The notes: a model not told the origin generated them from the letters alone. Shown: positions 10,573 through 22,161, counted from the first letter of the stretch. The stretch is DNA of 64,000 nt from Euleptes europaea (GCF_029931775.1 NC_079323.1:33436882-33500881); one strand, 5' to 3'. Program-made: numbers and translations.

Positions 10573-10745
10573 TTAAGAACATAAGAGAAGCCATGCTGGA
10601 TCAGGCCAAGGCCTATCAAGTCCAGCATTCTGTTCACACAGCAGCCAAGCAGGTGCTTCCTTAAAGCCCACAAACAAGATGACTGCAGCAGCATCCTGCC
10701 TGTGTTTCACAGTACCTAATATAATAAGCATGCTCCTCTGATACT
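10573..10745 (-). mobile_element. CR1/L2-like LINE 3' end
   Basis: The plus strand begins TTAAGAACATAAGAGAAGCC, the complement of the usual LINE terminus (…GGCTTCTCTTATGTTCTTAA). TGGATCAGGCCAAGGCC, GTCCAGCATTCTGTTCACAC and CCTGCCTGTGTTTCACAG follow. It matches the copies at 14075, 46676 and, on the opposite strand, 31195. Only the 3'UTR is present. Confidence 0.75.
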
Positions 10746-10779
10746 AGAGATAATAGATTTGAGAACTAGGTTCTAATCA

Positions 10780-10986
10780 AAGGGTTGCCATGTGCTTCTT
10801 CGCCACCGGCGGGAGGTTTTTGAGGTGAAGCCTGAGGAAGGCAAGGTTTGGGGAGGGGAGGGACTTCAATGCCATAGAGTCCAATTGCCAAAGCAGCCAT
10901 TTTCTCCAGGTGAATTGATCTCTATTGGCTGGAGATCAGCTGTAATAGCAGATTTCCAGCTAATACCTGGAGGTTGGCAACCTTAT
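10780..10986. mobile_element. hAT MITE (TAGGGTTGCCA family), copy 2
   Basis: Ends AAGGGTTGCCA and TTGGCAACCTTA. It is flanked by TCTAATCA and TCTAATAA, an 8-bp duplication with one change, which fits hAT transposition. Confidence 0.82.
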
Positions 10987-11298
10987 CTAATAACCACTTT
11001 GTTACTGTTAGCTTTGTGGCTAACTCTCAGCATAACCCTCTGAACTCTGCGTCCTCTAATCCAGAAATCCAGGAAGAAAAACAAAGAGGTTTTTAATTCA
11101 TTTTCATTATATAATAATAGTATTACCTAAAATGGCCTTTTTGTTATCTTACTTGTTAGTATCTTGAACACACCTCTCTACTGCCAAGCCAAATGCAGTC
11201 CACCAGCCATACACTGTAGCCTTACAACTGACTGACAACTATCCATATTCCAGTACCAAGCAGAAAGCAAAAAAACTAGGAAATGTACAAATCCCCAA
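10987..11298. other. unassigned flank
   Basis: No feature recognised. Confidence 0.4.
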
Positions 11299-11495
11299 GG
11301 CTAGACTCAAATCCCATAGCACTGTTGAGACCAACAAGATTTTCGGGATATGAGCTTTTGAAAATCAAAGCTCCCTTCAAGCACCCTTCAAGGGAGCTTT
11401 GACTCTTGAAAGTTCACACCCCAAAAATCTTGTTTGTCTCTAAAGGTGCTGCTGGACCCGAATCTAGCAGTTCTACCGCACACTAACACAGCGAC
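11299..11495. mobile_element. Penelope-like 3' end, small head-to-head inverted pair
   Basis: Left arm ~11299-11380 and right arm ~11387-11495 are inverted copies around a short loop (TCAAAGCTCCCTTCAA / TTCAAGGGAGCTTTGA). Outward from the loop come CTTGAAAG, CCAACAAGATT/AATCTTGTTTG, GTGCTGCTGGAC and the terminal CACTAACACAGCGACC. This terminus is related to GACTAACACGGCTACC at 53290-53322. The arms are diverged, so the copy is older; no clear flanking duplication is seen. Confidence 0.6.
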
Positions 11496-12325
11496 CCTCT
11501 GAGCCCCCAGGGACTCAGCTGGTGTAATAAAATTTGCCAGTCCTATTCAGAGACCATCCAACAATGCCTTCTTAGATATTCTGGGATTCTTGGAAAGAGA
11601 TATGAAGTTTCAGTTTTAGAACCGTTGGACAGAAAACCATGGCTAACTGCACAGACTTTAAAACAGATTTGCTAAGAAAAAGATAGAAATTTTATTTTGT
11701 TAGCAGAAGATACTTGGGATTCAAACATCAGAGTTCACGTTTGACCCACAAATGCCTAGGGATCTTCCATTATGCACCTAGTGCTTCCCAAAGTTAAATT
11801 ATTCCTGTAAAAATTACTGAAAGGGGGGGAAAAGATGCCCTCTCCCCAAGTTATTGCAACAGTCCCTTTCATTTTAAAAACCAGTCAATCTTGTGAAGAT
11901 CTGTGATTAAAGAGTGAAATATATTTTTTCTCTTGTATAAACTTGTTCACATTGCTTCCTATTGATCTCTTGAGTCATAATTTTGGCACTAAATTGCTTT
12001 TCTTACAAAATATAAGCAATAGAGAACAAATGATGTAATGTATTTATAATCCAGGCTTATTTTTTTCACATGAGCAAGAGAAGAAACATGTTTGTACAGA
12101 AGTGTAAGACAATCAGAGAATGATTAAAATGAAAACCAAGTGAATATTTTTTTAAAGAAATATGTAAAGTATTGTTTCTCTTTTTCCGAGATCAAAATAC
12201 TTGGCCATGTAAAAATGCCAATTAGTTTAAATACATTGGTGGAGGAATAAACACACAACAGTGTTCGTTCATGCAATTGTCAATGCATCTAGGCATGATT
12301 CAGACCAGAGAAATTAATCTAGATG
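11496..12325. other. unassigned flank
   Basis: No gene or repeat recognised. Confidence 0.4.
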
Positions 12326-12535
12326 GATGCTATGGCTTCGATGTAGAGAACTTGCTTTGCATGCAGAAGATCCTAAATTCAACCACTAATCCTTCTAGTT
12401 AAAAGGATCAGGGTGTACGTAATGTGGACCACCTCAACCTGAGACACTGGGGAGTTGCAGCCATTCAGAGCAGACAATATAGACCTCAACAGACAAATAG
12501 TCTGATTCAGTATATGGCAGCTTCACATGTTCATC
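12326..12535 (+). mobile_element. tRNA-derived SINE (GTCTGATTCAGTATAAGGCAG type), diverged
   Basis: Has TTGCTTTGCATGCAGAAGAT, an eroded B box, CTCAACCTGAGACACTGG and the 3' end GTCTGATTCAGTATATGGCA with GCTTCACATGTTCATC. It aligns by eye with 57985-58178. Confidence 0.7.
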
Positions 12536-12780
12536 TGTACTATTATTTTATAAGCATTTCTGTTGAGCAGAGTACTTCACATATTTTAGCCACAATTCAG
12601 TACATTATTAAGTACACTTGTCCTTTTCGACTCAGCACACTGCGCTATATGAAAACACACAATAACATTATTACATAGGTGCCATTATTCCCATTTTTTA
12701 CAGGTGTGGGACCAAGATGAAGCTGGGAATTCTTCTCAAGACAAGTACACCAAAGTTGTATTATGATCAGTGCCATAGCT

Positions 12781-12925
12781 CAGGGGTGTCAAACTAGTTT
12801 GTTACGAGGGCCAGATATGACATAAAAGTCACTTGGCTGGGCCGGGCCATACCTCACCAGCCCAGATGGATAAGAGCTCTCAAAGGGCCAGATCCTGTCC
12901 GTGGGCCTTATGTCTGACACCCCTG
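12781..12925. mobile_element. hAT MITE (CAGGGGTGTCAAAC ends)
   Basis: The terminal sequences CAGGGGTGTCAAACT and TCTGACACCCCTG are inverted repeats. The flanks CCATAGCT (12773-12780) and CCATAGTT (12926-12933) form an 8-bp duplication with one change. The body has GAGGGCCAGAT and GGGCCGGGCC. A left-end fragment of a relative lies at 56383. Confidence 0.88.
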
Positions 12926-12933
12926 CCATAGTT

Positions 12934-13389
12934 TTGTTGCCAACTGAGGATAAGTGGTTTCCCCTTCTTGAGAGTTTCTAACCCCAACCCCAACCCCAAG
13001 GTATGGGAAAACAGGAGCACAGGCAACTCATGAAATAGTTTCTCACATATTGTGTTCTTAGAGGTTGTATACATTCCTTCCACTTGCCTGGGAAGAAAAT
13101 AACAATTAGAATTTGGAAGCAGTCCATTCCTTTTACTTCGTACAGTATATAGTACACTAACAGCATTTGAATTATATCTATCGTATGTAATTTTAATTCA
13201 TGAGAGACTCAAGCATGAGGTAATAATGCCAAAATTCTAATTGTCCTAAGTTAACTACAAACTGAAATAAAACAAATTTGATTTTTAAACTGTTTTAGCA
13301 TTATTATGGCAACATCAAGACTAAGCCAGGTTATGTCTAACTCTGTTAATAGAAAAGAAGGGCTGTATAGAATTAAACTGTACTTTTGC
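12934..13389. other. unassigned flank
   Basis: No gene or repeat recognised. Confidence 0.4.
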
Positions 13390-13745
13390 AACACGAACAG
13401 TGCAATCCTGAAGGGGGGGTGAAAGCCCTGAGGAGGAGGCATGACCCCTGTGCTGGCTTTAGCGCCACTTGCGCCATGCAAATAGGCACTAATGCCTCTG
13501 GCGGGCCATTTAATCCAGCGCCAGGGAGCAATGCGGCAGCGCCATGCATGGGTCCCATTGCAGCCTTGGTGGCAGCGTTCCTCCAGCACAAGGGCTTGCA
13601 CCAGCGCCCAAGAGGTGCTCCTGGGGGCGGGGCTGACTTTAGTCTGACTTTCAGCACAGAGCAGTTTCATGGGGCTTGGAGGAATTTCCCGATCGGTTTG
13701 CTTGCCGCGGTGCAGCAAACCGATGAGGAGGCGGCCTAACTGTGC
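13390..13745. other. GC-rich, CpG-containing block of unknown identity
   Basis: About 350 bp of clearly higher GC than its surroundings, with sharp borders (GAACAGTGCAATCCTGAAGG at left, GGCGGCCTAACTGTGCC at right). Open frames exist on both strands but look compositional (Ala/Pro/Gly-rich) and match no family I know. The GTGCAATCCT start recalls small lizard MITEs, so a mobile element is likelier than a CpG-island promoter. Confidence 0.45.
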
Positions 13746-14074
13746 CATCCCCAGCTACACCAGAACTACCCTGCTTGAGATTGCTCTGCCCGTGTGATAA
13801 CACAACATTGTATTACCAGCTATAGAACTGCCATTTTTCTATGAACTGGTAGAGCAAGTATTATTATTAGTAGTAGTAGGCTTAGTAGGCTTATGTAAAG
13901 CCTTACATAAGGTGTTGGAATTTCAGGAGGATGCCAGTGTGATTTAGAATGCTCACTACATTTGTTGTACAAAAAAATTAAGCCAGCCCTCGGCCCAAAT
14001 AATGGAGCTTAGAATGACATTATATAGAAACAGTAGGGTAAATGTCCTTCCCTCTCCTTGACCTTAGTTCTCCA
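13746..14074. other. unassigned flank
   Basis: No feature recognised beyond a short ATT/AGT-rich run near 13860. Confidence 0.4.
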
Positions 14075-14345
14075 TAAGAACATAAGGAAAGCCCTGCTGG
14101 ATCATATCAAGGCCCATCAAGTCCAGCAGTCTGTTCACACAGTGGCTAACCAGGTGCCTCTAAGAAGCCCACAAACAAGACGACTGCAGCAGCACCATCC
14201 TGCCTGTGTTTCACAGCACCTAATATATTTGGCATGCTCCTCTGATCCTGGAGAGAATAGGTATGCATCATGACTAGTATACATTTTTACTAGTAGCCAT
14301 GAATACTCTTCTCTTCCATGAACATGTCCACTCCCCTCTTAAAGC
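14075..14345 (-). mobile_element. CR1/L2-like LINE 3' end
   Basis: The plus strand begins CATAAGAACATAAGGAAAGC, then GTCCAGCAGTCTGTTCACAC, CCTGCCTGTGTTTCACAGCA, CCATGAATACTC and CCACTCCCCTCTTAAAGCC. It is the longest of the minus-strand copies of this 3'UTR here. Confidence 0.78.
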
Positions 14346-14490
14346 CTTCCAAGTTGGCAGCCATCTCTCTCTCTGTATCCCTAGCCTATTACCTCAGGTT
14401 TACCTTCCTTACATCTATTGAGTTTTCTGTTTTTCTAACCTGCTCTATCTTACTTTGTTCCTTGCATGCCCGTCACCTATCTGCTTGTCT

Positions 14491-14737
14491 TAGGGATGCC
14501 AGCCTCCAGGTGGGATCTGAGGATCCCCCAGAATTACAACTCATCTCCAGATTAAAGAGACCAGTTCCCCTGGAGTAAATGGCTGCTTTGGTGGGTGTAC
14601 TCTATGGCATTGTACCCCAATGAGGTCCCTGTCCTCCTCAGGTTCCATCCCCAAATCTCAAGAAGTTTCCCAACCTGGATATGACACCCCTACGCCCCCA
14701 TCCCCCTCCATTGGCCAGGGGGCACCTCACAACCCTA
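14491..14737. mobile_element. hAT MITE (TAGGGTTGCCA family), long variant
   Basis: Begins TAGGGATGCCAGCCTCCAGG and ends CACAACCCTA. Flanks are GCTTGTCT / GCTTGCCT, an 8-bp duplication with one change. It is longer (247 bp) than the ~205-bp copies elsewhere because of extra C/T-rich sequence near the right end. Confidence 0.75.
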
Positions 14738-15734
14738 GCTTGCCTTCTGGCTCCACGGCTCTGTTTCCCGTCTGGTCTTCCATCCTTCCATATACTCTTT
14801 CTCCCCACTCATTGGCATTCCTTTACATATTGGCTTGCCTGATTCCTTTCTCCTCAATCCGTTCATCTGCTTATCTTTTCAGTCCTGCCTGGAATGGCGA
14901 AGAAGGGTGGTGAAGCAGGCTGCTACTGTTGGGGGAGGGGTTAATGATCCCCCCAGGTTGTTTTTTTTTGCAAGCCTGGGTTCCCCCTATATACATTATG
15001 TATACGTTAGTTGTGGGTGGCTAACCCCTTGCACAGATTTTTTTGATCTGTGCTGTGAAGCCACCCACCACTATTAGACATATGGTTTTAATAGGAAGGA
15101 TGTAACACCTCTAAGCCATAGCTAGTAAGACAGATAACGTTTTCCTCCACATGCTCAAAAAGTGTGATAATTTAACTCTTCAGTCAATATATGAAATGCA
15201 CTCCCTTTTACATTATATAAGGCAATCCAAGATATTATGTGAGGTCATACTTCTTTATACTCTTCAGTGTCTAAAGGTCATGAGTAAAGGGAATTCTTTG
15301 AGTTAGGAATGCGCTTTAATTATCTTGCAGATCTATGTCCTATAGCAGTAAACCCTCACACTTATCAATTATCTAGAATATATATATCTAAGAGAGAAAA
15401 TGATCAAAATATATTGTTTTGAATAATAGAACTGGAAATCACACAACTGGAAAAGTATCATATGATTCAACCCCATGCATCAAAGGCAGAACATCTTATA
15501 CACCAAAAGCATCCCCATGAGATGGTGTAACAACCTTTTCTTGAACACCTCCATGGATGAGGATATCACCATCTTCCCATGAAATTTGTTCTACTGATGA
15601 GCTGTTCTAATAATTATATGCCTTCCTAACTCTTAAATCTACCTAAAAATATGGCTTCTTATGCAAGCCTTGTTGAAAAGGCTTACCTTTCTGGAGCCTT
15701 CCAAAAAACAGAGTTTCACTTACATGTAACTGTT
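14738..15734. other. unassigned flank
   Basis: Nearly 1 kb with no gene or repeat recognised; C/T-rich at its left, AT-rich at its right. Confidence 0.4.
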
Positions 15735-18656
15735 GTTCATCTGGTGGATCTTCTATGCAATAACACATTGGGGACTGCGCAGGCCAGCCACGGATAAGAT
15801 TTGTCAGCTTCTAGCAAAATCGAAAGTGAGAGTGCTCCCCCTCCCCTCGGGGCATGCAGCCTTCCCGCCCAGTGGTCACATGACCCAGGGGGAGGGAGCA
15901 CTCTCCCCTCCAGTTCTCCAACCTGCAGCCACGGAACCAATAACCACATGATTGCGGAGAGTTTTGTAGAGTGGTTGAGAGATGGGCTAAAACCTTTCCT
16001 GGGTCTAGGTGTGCCCAAAAACATCCTCTCCTGCTGGGCAGAAATGAGACTGGAGGAGGAAGGTACCTTGGTACCTGTATAGGCGGGATGGTTGAGACTG
16101 GCTGCCATACTATAAGCTGCCATACATATACTTGGCTATAAGCTGGCACAGTGGGGGCGATGCCCAAGGACTTAGCGGTTATCCTTCATGAGACTAGCAA
16201 GAAAGGCATCATGTAATCGCTGAAGAGCGAGGTGCCCTCAAAGGGTGGGTTCCCAATACGCAACGGAGGTGCCCTCAAGGGCAAGGTCCTAGATACACGA
16301 CCGAGTGTCATACGGAGGGTTGGACTAGCTAAGTCATGCATGCCTCCGAAGGACTATGGACGAGGCCATGACCTTGCTGGAAGGGGCTGCAACATGACGC
16401 GCCACAATAAACTGCTGTCTGTCAAGGGTCACGTTTATGCTCTGAGCAGTTTAGTCTGATGGGCGTTGATCCTCTGGTAGGATACTAATTTGGGATGAAT
16501 TCCATCCCAGAAGGCATATTAGTATCTGGCCATGATTGCCATGAAATAGAAATATGAAGGCCAATGGCACTGGAAGTATAGACTTTCCTGGGTAAGGCAT
16601 CCAGCCTGTGTCCCTCCCAGTTTAGGGGCAAGGAAAGTGAACACGAACCGTATTTGCCCGACAGGCTTCGACCACCATAGAATTTGGGACAGGCTACTGG
16701 TACGGAAATCAGTGTCCTCACGACTGATATTGTAAAAGTTCTCAACTCTTTTGGTGAAGAGGGAACGAAAGATTGGCTTGGTCCGATTAGAATCTACGAC
16801 CTCCAAATGCTTGTAATCATTGGAAGGGCCACAGGACTTGCTTCTCAGGAATGCAATATACCCATGATGGTCGTCAACCGAGACGTCAGGGAGGGAATAT
16901 ATATTAGAACCTTAGCCAGACGGATCAATTCTACATATAATCTCACATCCCCCAGGGGGATGTGATTTAGTATCCTTCGCAATGTCCCCAGATGAGGGTT
17001 GCAAGGTGTGGAATTCCGAGTCAGAGACCTGAGTAGCCGTCACATTGGACTCAGAATGGACAATATCCTTTAATGTAGAAGGAGACTTTGGTTGGGAGGA
17101 TCTCCGAGGAAGGCTTTGCTATGACGGGTCCCTCTACGCCGCCTGGACCCAGAGTAAAAGGTCGACAAATGACGAACTGGATTGGTGAGGCCTTAGGCGC
17201 CAAGAACGTAGGCTCCGAGAGCGCAGGGTCCGAGAGCGTAGGCATCGAGAGGCTAGGTGCCGAGAGCATGGGCGTCGAGGGTCTAGGCGCTGAGGGCCTA
17301 GGCGCGGAGAGCGTTAGACGTCGAGAACGTAGGTGCCGAGAACGTAGGCGCCGAGAACGTAGGCATCGAGAGCGTTAGACGTTGAGAGCGTAGGCTCCGA
17401 GAACGTAGGCTCTGAGAGCCTAGGCACCAAGAGCATAGGCTTTGAGAGCCAAGGCGCCGAGAGTGTAGGCGTCAAGAGCGTAGGCACCGAGAGCCTAGGC
17501 GCCGAGAGCGTAGGCATCGAGATGATGTGGACGTCTGAATCAGCGCCGACACCTCCTCCTGCGGGCTGGGAGGATTTGGCGTAATGACGCCGACAGCGAC
17601 CCTTGGGCCCGGTGACGGCAAAGGCGCATCGCTGTACAGTTGCGTCAGGAACTGTGTGCGGAACCGCCGGTCACCCTGGGATCCGCCCTGAATTATAACA
17701 GAGGGATATACCAGGGAATCATGAGGAGGCGAGTCCTCCAGAACAATCGGTGGAGTCAGGTGACTCAAGGAGACGTCGACGACCGCCGACGAACGGCACC
17801 GAGGTGACGACGACCCCAATTGGCACCAAGGAGACTTCAAGGAAGATCGATGCTGAGGCGCTCTGCACCGAGGGAAGTTCAATGCCCCAAGACATCGAGG
17901 CCCTCACTGACGGAGTCCAATGGCGCTCTGTGCCGAGGGAAGTTCATTGAGGCCCTCACTGCCGAGGAGGTTGAAGGCGCTCTGCGCCAAGGGAAGTTCG
18001 ATGTCGAATGATGTCGAGGCCCTCGCTGTTGAGGCGACTTCGACGGAGATTGACGACGGACTGAAGGAGCCGGGGCAAGGGACTTGGCTGGTAGAATGAT
18101 TGATGACCGAAGGGAGGATTTAGCACGCTTAGACGTACCTCGAGCGTCCAGCCGAGCGTCCTGAGGAGAGGTTCCTTCTCGGGCTCCACGGAAGTCTGTC
18201 CTGCAGGACCAAATCTTTTTTTAGAAGAGCCTTCTCCGGCGTCCAGACGAAGAGTTTCAGACGATCAGTACGAACCTTCAATGCTCTGAGGGTGGAATGA
18301 ATGTGCCGTTCCCTCAGGCAAAGGAGGCAAACCTTGTGGCAATAAGTCTTCGCATTTTGGTGCCACAAGAAGGACATTGATTGAAAAGCGGAGCCTTCTT
18401 AGACTCCATTCAGTAACAACAGTAGAAGAGAAGCTATAGACATGTCCTCTCTCTGTGGCGGCAGAAAGAGAACTGGAGGGGAGAGTGCTCCCTCCCCCTG
18501 GGTCATGTGACCGCTGGGCGGGAAGGCTGCATGCCCCGAGGGGAGGGGGAGCACTCTCACTTTCGATTTTGCTAGAAGCTGACAAATCTTATCCGTGGCT
18601 GGCCTGCGCCTGCGCAGTCCCCAATGTGGGACTGCATAGAAGCCACGCAGATGAAC
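15735..18656 (-). mobile_element. DIRS-like retroelement fossil with inverted terminal repeats
   Basis: A 2.9-kb element with long inverted terminal repeats of roughly 180 bp (about 15735-15917 and 18466-18656). Both begin GTTCATCTG and include the CTAGCAAAATCGAAAGTGAG and GGGGCATGCAGCCTTCCCGC stretches. Inverted rather than direct repeats point to DIRS-type tyrosine-recombinase retroelements. Sense is probably minus: next to the right repeat lies a short cysteine-rich stretch like the start of vertebrate DIRS gag proteins, followed by a Ser/Arg/Pro-rich region. It is about half the usual DIRS length; I recognise no reverse transcriptase or recombinase. It is a broken, internally deleted copy with many breaks, moderately old. 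A Gypsy-like or other origin is less likely. Confidence 0.62.
17191..17522. repeat. 15-bp minisatellite inside the DIRS-like fossil
   Basis: About 22 imperfect units of GAGAGCGTAGGCGCC (15 bp). As the period is a multiple of three, both strands show five-residue periodic translations, which is why long open frames appear. The units are diverged, so the array is not newly expanded. Confidence 0.85.
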
Positions 18657-18725
18657 CTATGTTAGCAAATTCCATCCCCAAGGTATGCATTTCCTATTGC
18701 CTATCATATGATTTTTGTTATTGAA

Positions 18726-19433
18726 TAGAAACATAGAGCTGGAAGGGACCTTAAGGGGCATCTAGTCCAACCCCCTGTAAAATGCAGGGAATTCACAACT
18801 ACCTCCTCTTCCCACTTCCCCAGTGACCCTTGCTCTAGGCCCAGAGGAAAGCAAAAACCTCCAGGATCCCTGGCTGATATGGCCTGGAGGGAAATTCCTT
18901 TCTGACCCCAAAGTAGCAATCGGCATTACCCTGGGCTTGTAACAAAGGCCCATGAGAACTAAGCACTGACTTATCCCTTCCTGCCCTCTGTCCATAATCA
19001 GCTTAAATTCACAACATCAGCATTGTTTCCAGATGACTATCTAGTCTCTGCTCAAAAACCTCCAAAGAAGGAGAGCCCACCACCTCCTGAGGAAGCCTGC
19101 TCCACTGAGGAACTGCTCTAACTGCCGGGAAGTTCTTCCTAGTTTTAGCTGAAAACTCTTTTAATTTCAACCCACTGGGGCAACAGAAAACTGAACACAA
19201 TATTCCAAGTGAGGTCTAACCAGAGCAGACTGAAGATCACTTTGCGTGATCTGAACACTATACTTCTGTTGATGCAGCCCTAAATTGCATTTCTTTTTTT
19301 AGCTACCGCATCACACTGCTGACTCATGTTCAATGTATGGCCTACCAAGACTCCTAGATCCTTTTTGCACGTACTACTGCCAAGACAAATCTCTCCCATC
19401 CTATAATTATGCATTTGGATTTTCCAATTCATA
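18726..19433 (-). mobile_element. CR1-like LINE 3' region
   Basis: The plus strand begins AGAAACATAGAGCTGGAAGG then GCATCTAGTCCAACCCCCTG, the complement of the classic CR1 3' end. Downstream are AAAACCTCCAAAGAAGGAGA, TTCCACTGAGGAACTG-like and GAAGTTCTTCCTAG motifs shared with 58660-59135. About 700 bp of 3'UTR and distal sequence; no reverse transcriptase seen. Confidence 0.82.
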
Positions 19434-19962
19434 TACAAAAAGAATTGATATACAAAAAGAAAAGAAGGCATTAATAACTTCTGAATAAAAAGAGAAGTCC
19501 ATGTATTACCAGAAGAGATGGTCCATCATGAGAAAGCCATCACAAACAGTATGCTTACCTAGAAGAAAGAAACAGTGAACGTCATCAGTTCTTCTTGACC
19601 AAAACAGTTCCAAAACAACATTTTGATGACATCCTGGCAACCAATGAACACAAAAAAATAAGGAAGCAACGCTAGAACAGGAAATTGCCATTTCATTCAA
19701 ATAGTAATTGGCATTAACAGGGAAACCACAATGAATGTACACAAACAAACGCTAAAGGAAATTTAGCATTAGGTCGTACAGTGTAAACTGCCTGCAGCAG
19801 CCGCCCAAGGGACCAATGAAATAAAGTTTAGTTGTTTAGAGGGGGACGTTGCACTTGAAAAACCTTACGGGATTTAAAAATGCGACAGTTTAGCTGTGGT
19901 TTATCTTTCTTCACTTCTGTGAAAAGGGACTGACAATAAAACAGCAAGTTATCAAAGCAAAG
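19434..19962. other. unassigned flank
   Basis: No feature recognised. Confidence 0.4.
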
Positions 19963-20040
19963 GGGTAGTCATATTAGACTGTCATAGCAAAATAAAACAC
20001 AAATCCTCTGGCACCATAAAGACTAACAGCATCTCTTTTG
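19963..20040 (-). mobile_element. Penelope-like 3' terminus fragment
   Basis: The minus strand reads AGTCTTTATGGTGCCAGAGG, then an A/T-rich stretch and a terminus related to AACAGACTAACATGGCTACC, as at 29404-29578. Only ~75 bp is recognisable. Confidence 0.5.
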
Positions 20041-20104
20041 ATCATCTTTCCTATGTGCAAGTATATGGGTTGAGATTCAGTGACCTGAGCTTTATTAAGG
20101 TGAG

Positions 20105-20345
20105 ATATGATGGAGATGTACAAAATTACAAACAGAATGAAGAGTAAACAGAGAAAAATATATATCCCTGCTATCTAAGTACAAGAAAGTGTACTCATCC
20201 AACTCAATTTATGAGTTCAAGACAAACCAAAGGAACTGTTTCTTCATGCAAAACACAACTCTGCTATGAAACTTCCAGTCACAAGCTGCTCTGATGACCT
20301 CTAGCTGAGATGGCTATGAAAGAGGTTAGGACTATTTCAGAGATT
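20105..20345 (+). mobile_element. CR1/L2-like LINE 3'UTR, diverged
   Basis: Contains AGATGGAGAT-like and GAGTTCAAGACAAACCAAAG and AACTGTTTCTTCATGCAAAAC, upstream parts of the 3'UTR represented at 31195. A further scrap of the same sequence (GTCAAGACAAACAAAGGGAA) lies at 20795-20890. Confidence 0.5.
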
Positions 20346-20929
20346 TTAGGTCTAATTTAGGCAGAGGATCTGTTTCGATGTAATGTCAATCCATGATTTG
20401 GTGTTACATGAACAAACACTGGGATCCCTCTCACACATACTGATTCCCCATTTGTAGCAAACTATAGCTTGCTGTTACATCTAAACCATGCAAACTATGA
20501 TTTACTACAAACTATGATTTACCACAAAAAATGGAATCTCCATATTCAGTTGCACCATGCTTTCTACAGCACAACAGTTAATGTAAACAAACATCTTGCT
20601 CTGCTTCTATGGGGCGGACACGGTGAGGGGGAGGGAAGGAAATAATGTGGCTGTTGGAAACCAAATGTAGACTAGATGAACCTTTGTTGTGGTCAAGGAG
20701 GACAAATCTTACATTCACAATGTTTTGAATAGTTCTACCCGTTATGGTCCAGCACCTCTTAAACTAAACAAACAAGACTCCCCCAAAACTTACCATTTGT
20801 AAGGTCAAGACAAACAAAGGGAAGCACTTCTCCATGCGAAACATAATGACATTAGTTATTTTCTCCCACACACTGTTCCGATTCCCCATTAGCTTAGATG
20901 GTTTTGGGAGAAGTTTGGAGATATTCACT
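20346..20929. other. unassigned flank with repeated CAAACTATGATTT motif
   Basis: At 20450-20530 the motif CAAACTATGATTTAC recurs three times with small changes. A short CR1/L2-like scrap lies at 20795-20890. No gene seen. Confidence 0.4.
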
Positions 20930-21135
20930 TAGGGTTGCCAGGTCCCTTTTCACAACCAGCAGGAGGTTTTGGGGGCGGAGCCTGAAGAGGGCGGGGTTTG
21001 GGGAGGGGAGGGACTTCAATGCCATAGAGTCCAATTGCCAAAGTGGCCGTTTTCTGCAAGTGAACTGATCTCTATCGGTTGGAGATCAGTTGTAACAGCA
21101 GATCTCCAGCTAGTACCTGGCGGTTGGCAACCCTG
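20930..21135. mobile_element. hAT MITE (TAGGGTTGCCA family), copy with perfect TSD
   Basis: Ends TAGGGTTGCCAGGTCC and GGTTGGCAACCCTG. A perfect 8-bp duplication TATTCACT flanks it (20922-20929 and 21136-21143). The clean duplication indicates a fairly recent insertion. Confidence 0.9.
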
Positions 21136-21143
21136 TATTCACT

Positions 21144-22153
21144 CCTCATAAAATTTGTGTCTCTTGCAATTATAAACAATTTTAGAAAACACGGATGAGA
21201 CTGTACTCAACTGCAACATAAATAATAAGTTACGTCATTATATCTTTGTCAAAACTGCAATGACTTTGGATTACTGAAGCTGGCAAGACGATACAAGCAT
21301 TGTTTGGTTTAGCAATTCCTGCCCTCGCTTTAGTCTTCCTGAAGCATATCCTGTGTGCCCCATAATCAGACTGTGTTGATATAATCGATATTATGCAAGA
21401 AGCATACCACATCTAAGCTGTGGAATTGGCAAGATCTTTGAGAAAAGTTCACAGTATTTTGCAGGTACTGATTATTGTTGTCCTAGGAAAGCAATCCACT
21501 CCTCTGTGTTTTGCCTGATCTTGCTTATGTTTATAATGGTATAATTCCACTGCTGCAGTAACAAAACAAAATGTAAGGTCTCACTACTTGGCTTTTAAAA
21601 AAACCATAATTTTTGAGGCTTTCTGTTACAGACACTTCCTTTTCAGTAATTACAGCCCTTTTTAGAGGGTTTTCCACCTCCCTATTGTCTAATCTATTCT
21701 CACAATAGGCAAGGCTGAGAAAGAGAGAAACTTTGCTGCTTAGTGGCTGAGGAGGAATTTGAGGCCAAGTTTAGCCATGTCCAAGCCCAACAATTCACTG
21801 CTGCCTACATATTGACAGGTTTTAAGGCACTGACTCAAGTCAGGAACAAATTTTACATTAAATCTTTTGGAGGTGATAGGGAATTGAACCTCGATGTAAC
21901 TGGTCTCCTGCCATAGTTTCAAAAGGGCCATTAATGGAACTGCTTACATGTTAAAGCAGGACATTTTCCAACTCTGCTAGAAATTTAGGCATGTTTTAAT
22001 ACAGCAGTAGTAACACACATATACAAACACACCTCATAGTTTATAATAAAGCACGCTGATTATTGCATTGAAATGCATGGCCGGAACCACGTGGACAAGT
22101 CTTAGCTCTTTTGGGCATTCATCAAAATCATGGAAAGTGAGAAATGTACATGT
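21144..22153. other. unassigned flank
   Basis: About 1 kb without a recognised gene; 21650-21930 could be a very old SINE but I cannot align it with confidence. Confidence 0.4.
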
Positions 22154-22161
22154 ATTATACA

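Noticed and set aside
13251-13748. 165-codon minus-strand frame and overlapping plus-strand frame
   Set aside because: GC-rich composition lowers stop frequency; there is no domain, splice signal or conservation that I recognise.
15737-16167. Overlapping frames at the left end of the DIRS-like fossil
   Set aside because: They read across the terminal repeat; no recombinase or polymerase motif could be recognised, so no gene is called.
17088-17517. Long open frames with five-residue repeats on both strands
   Set aside because: They result from a 15-bp minisatellite in a DIRS-like fossil, not from a repeat protein gene.
17191-17522. CRISPR-like regular repeats
   Set aside because: Units are contiguous 15-mers without spacers, in animal DNA.
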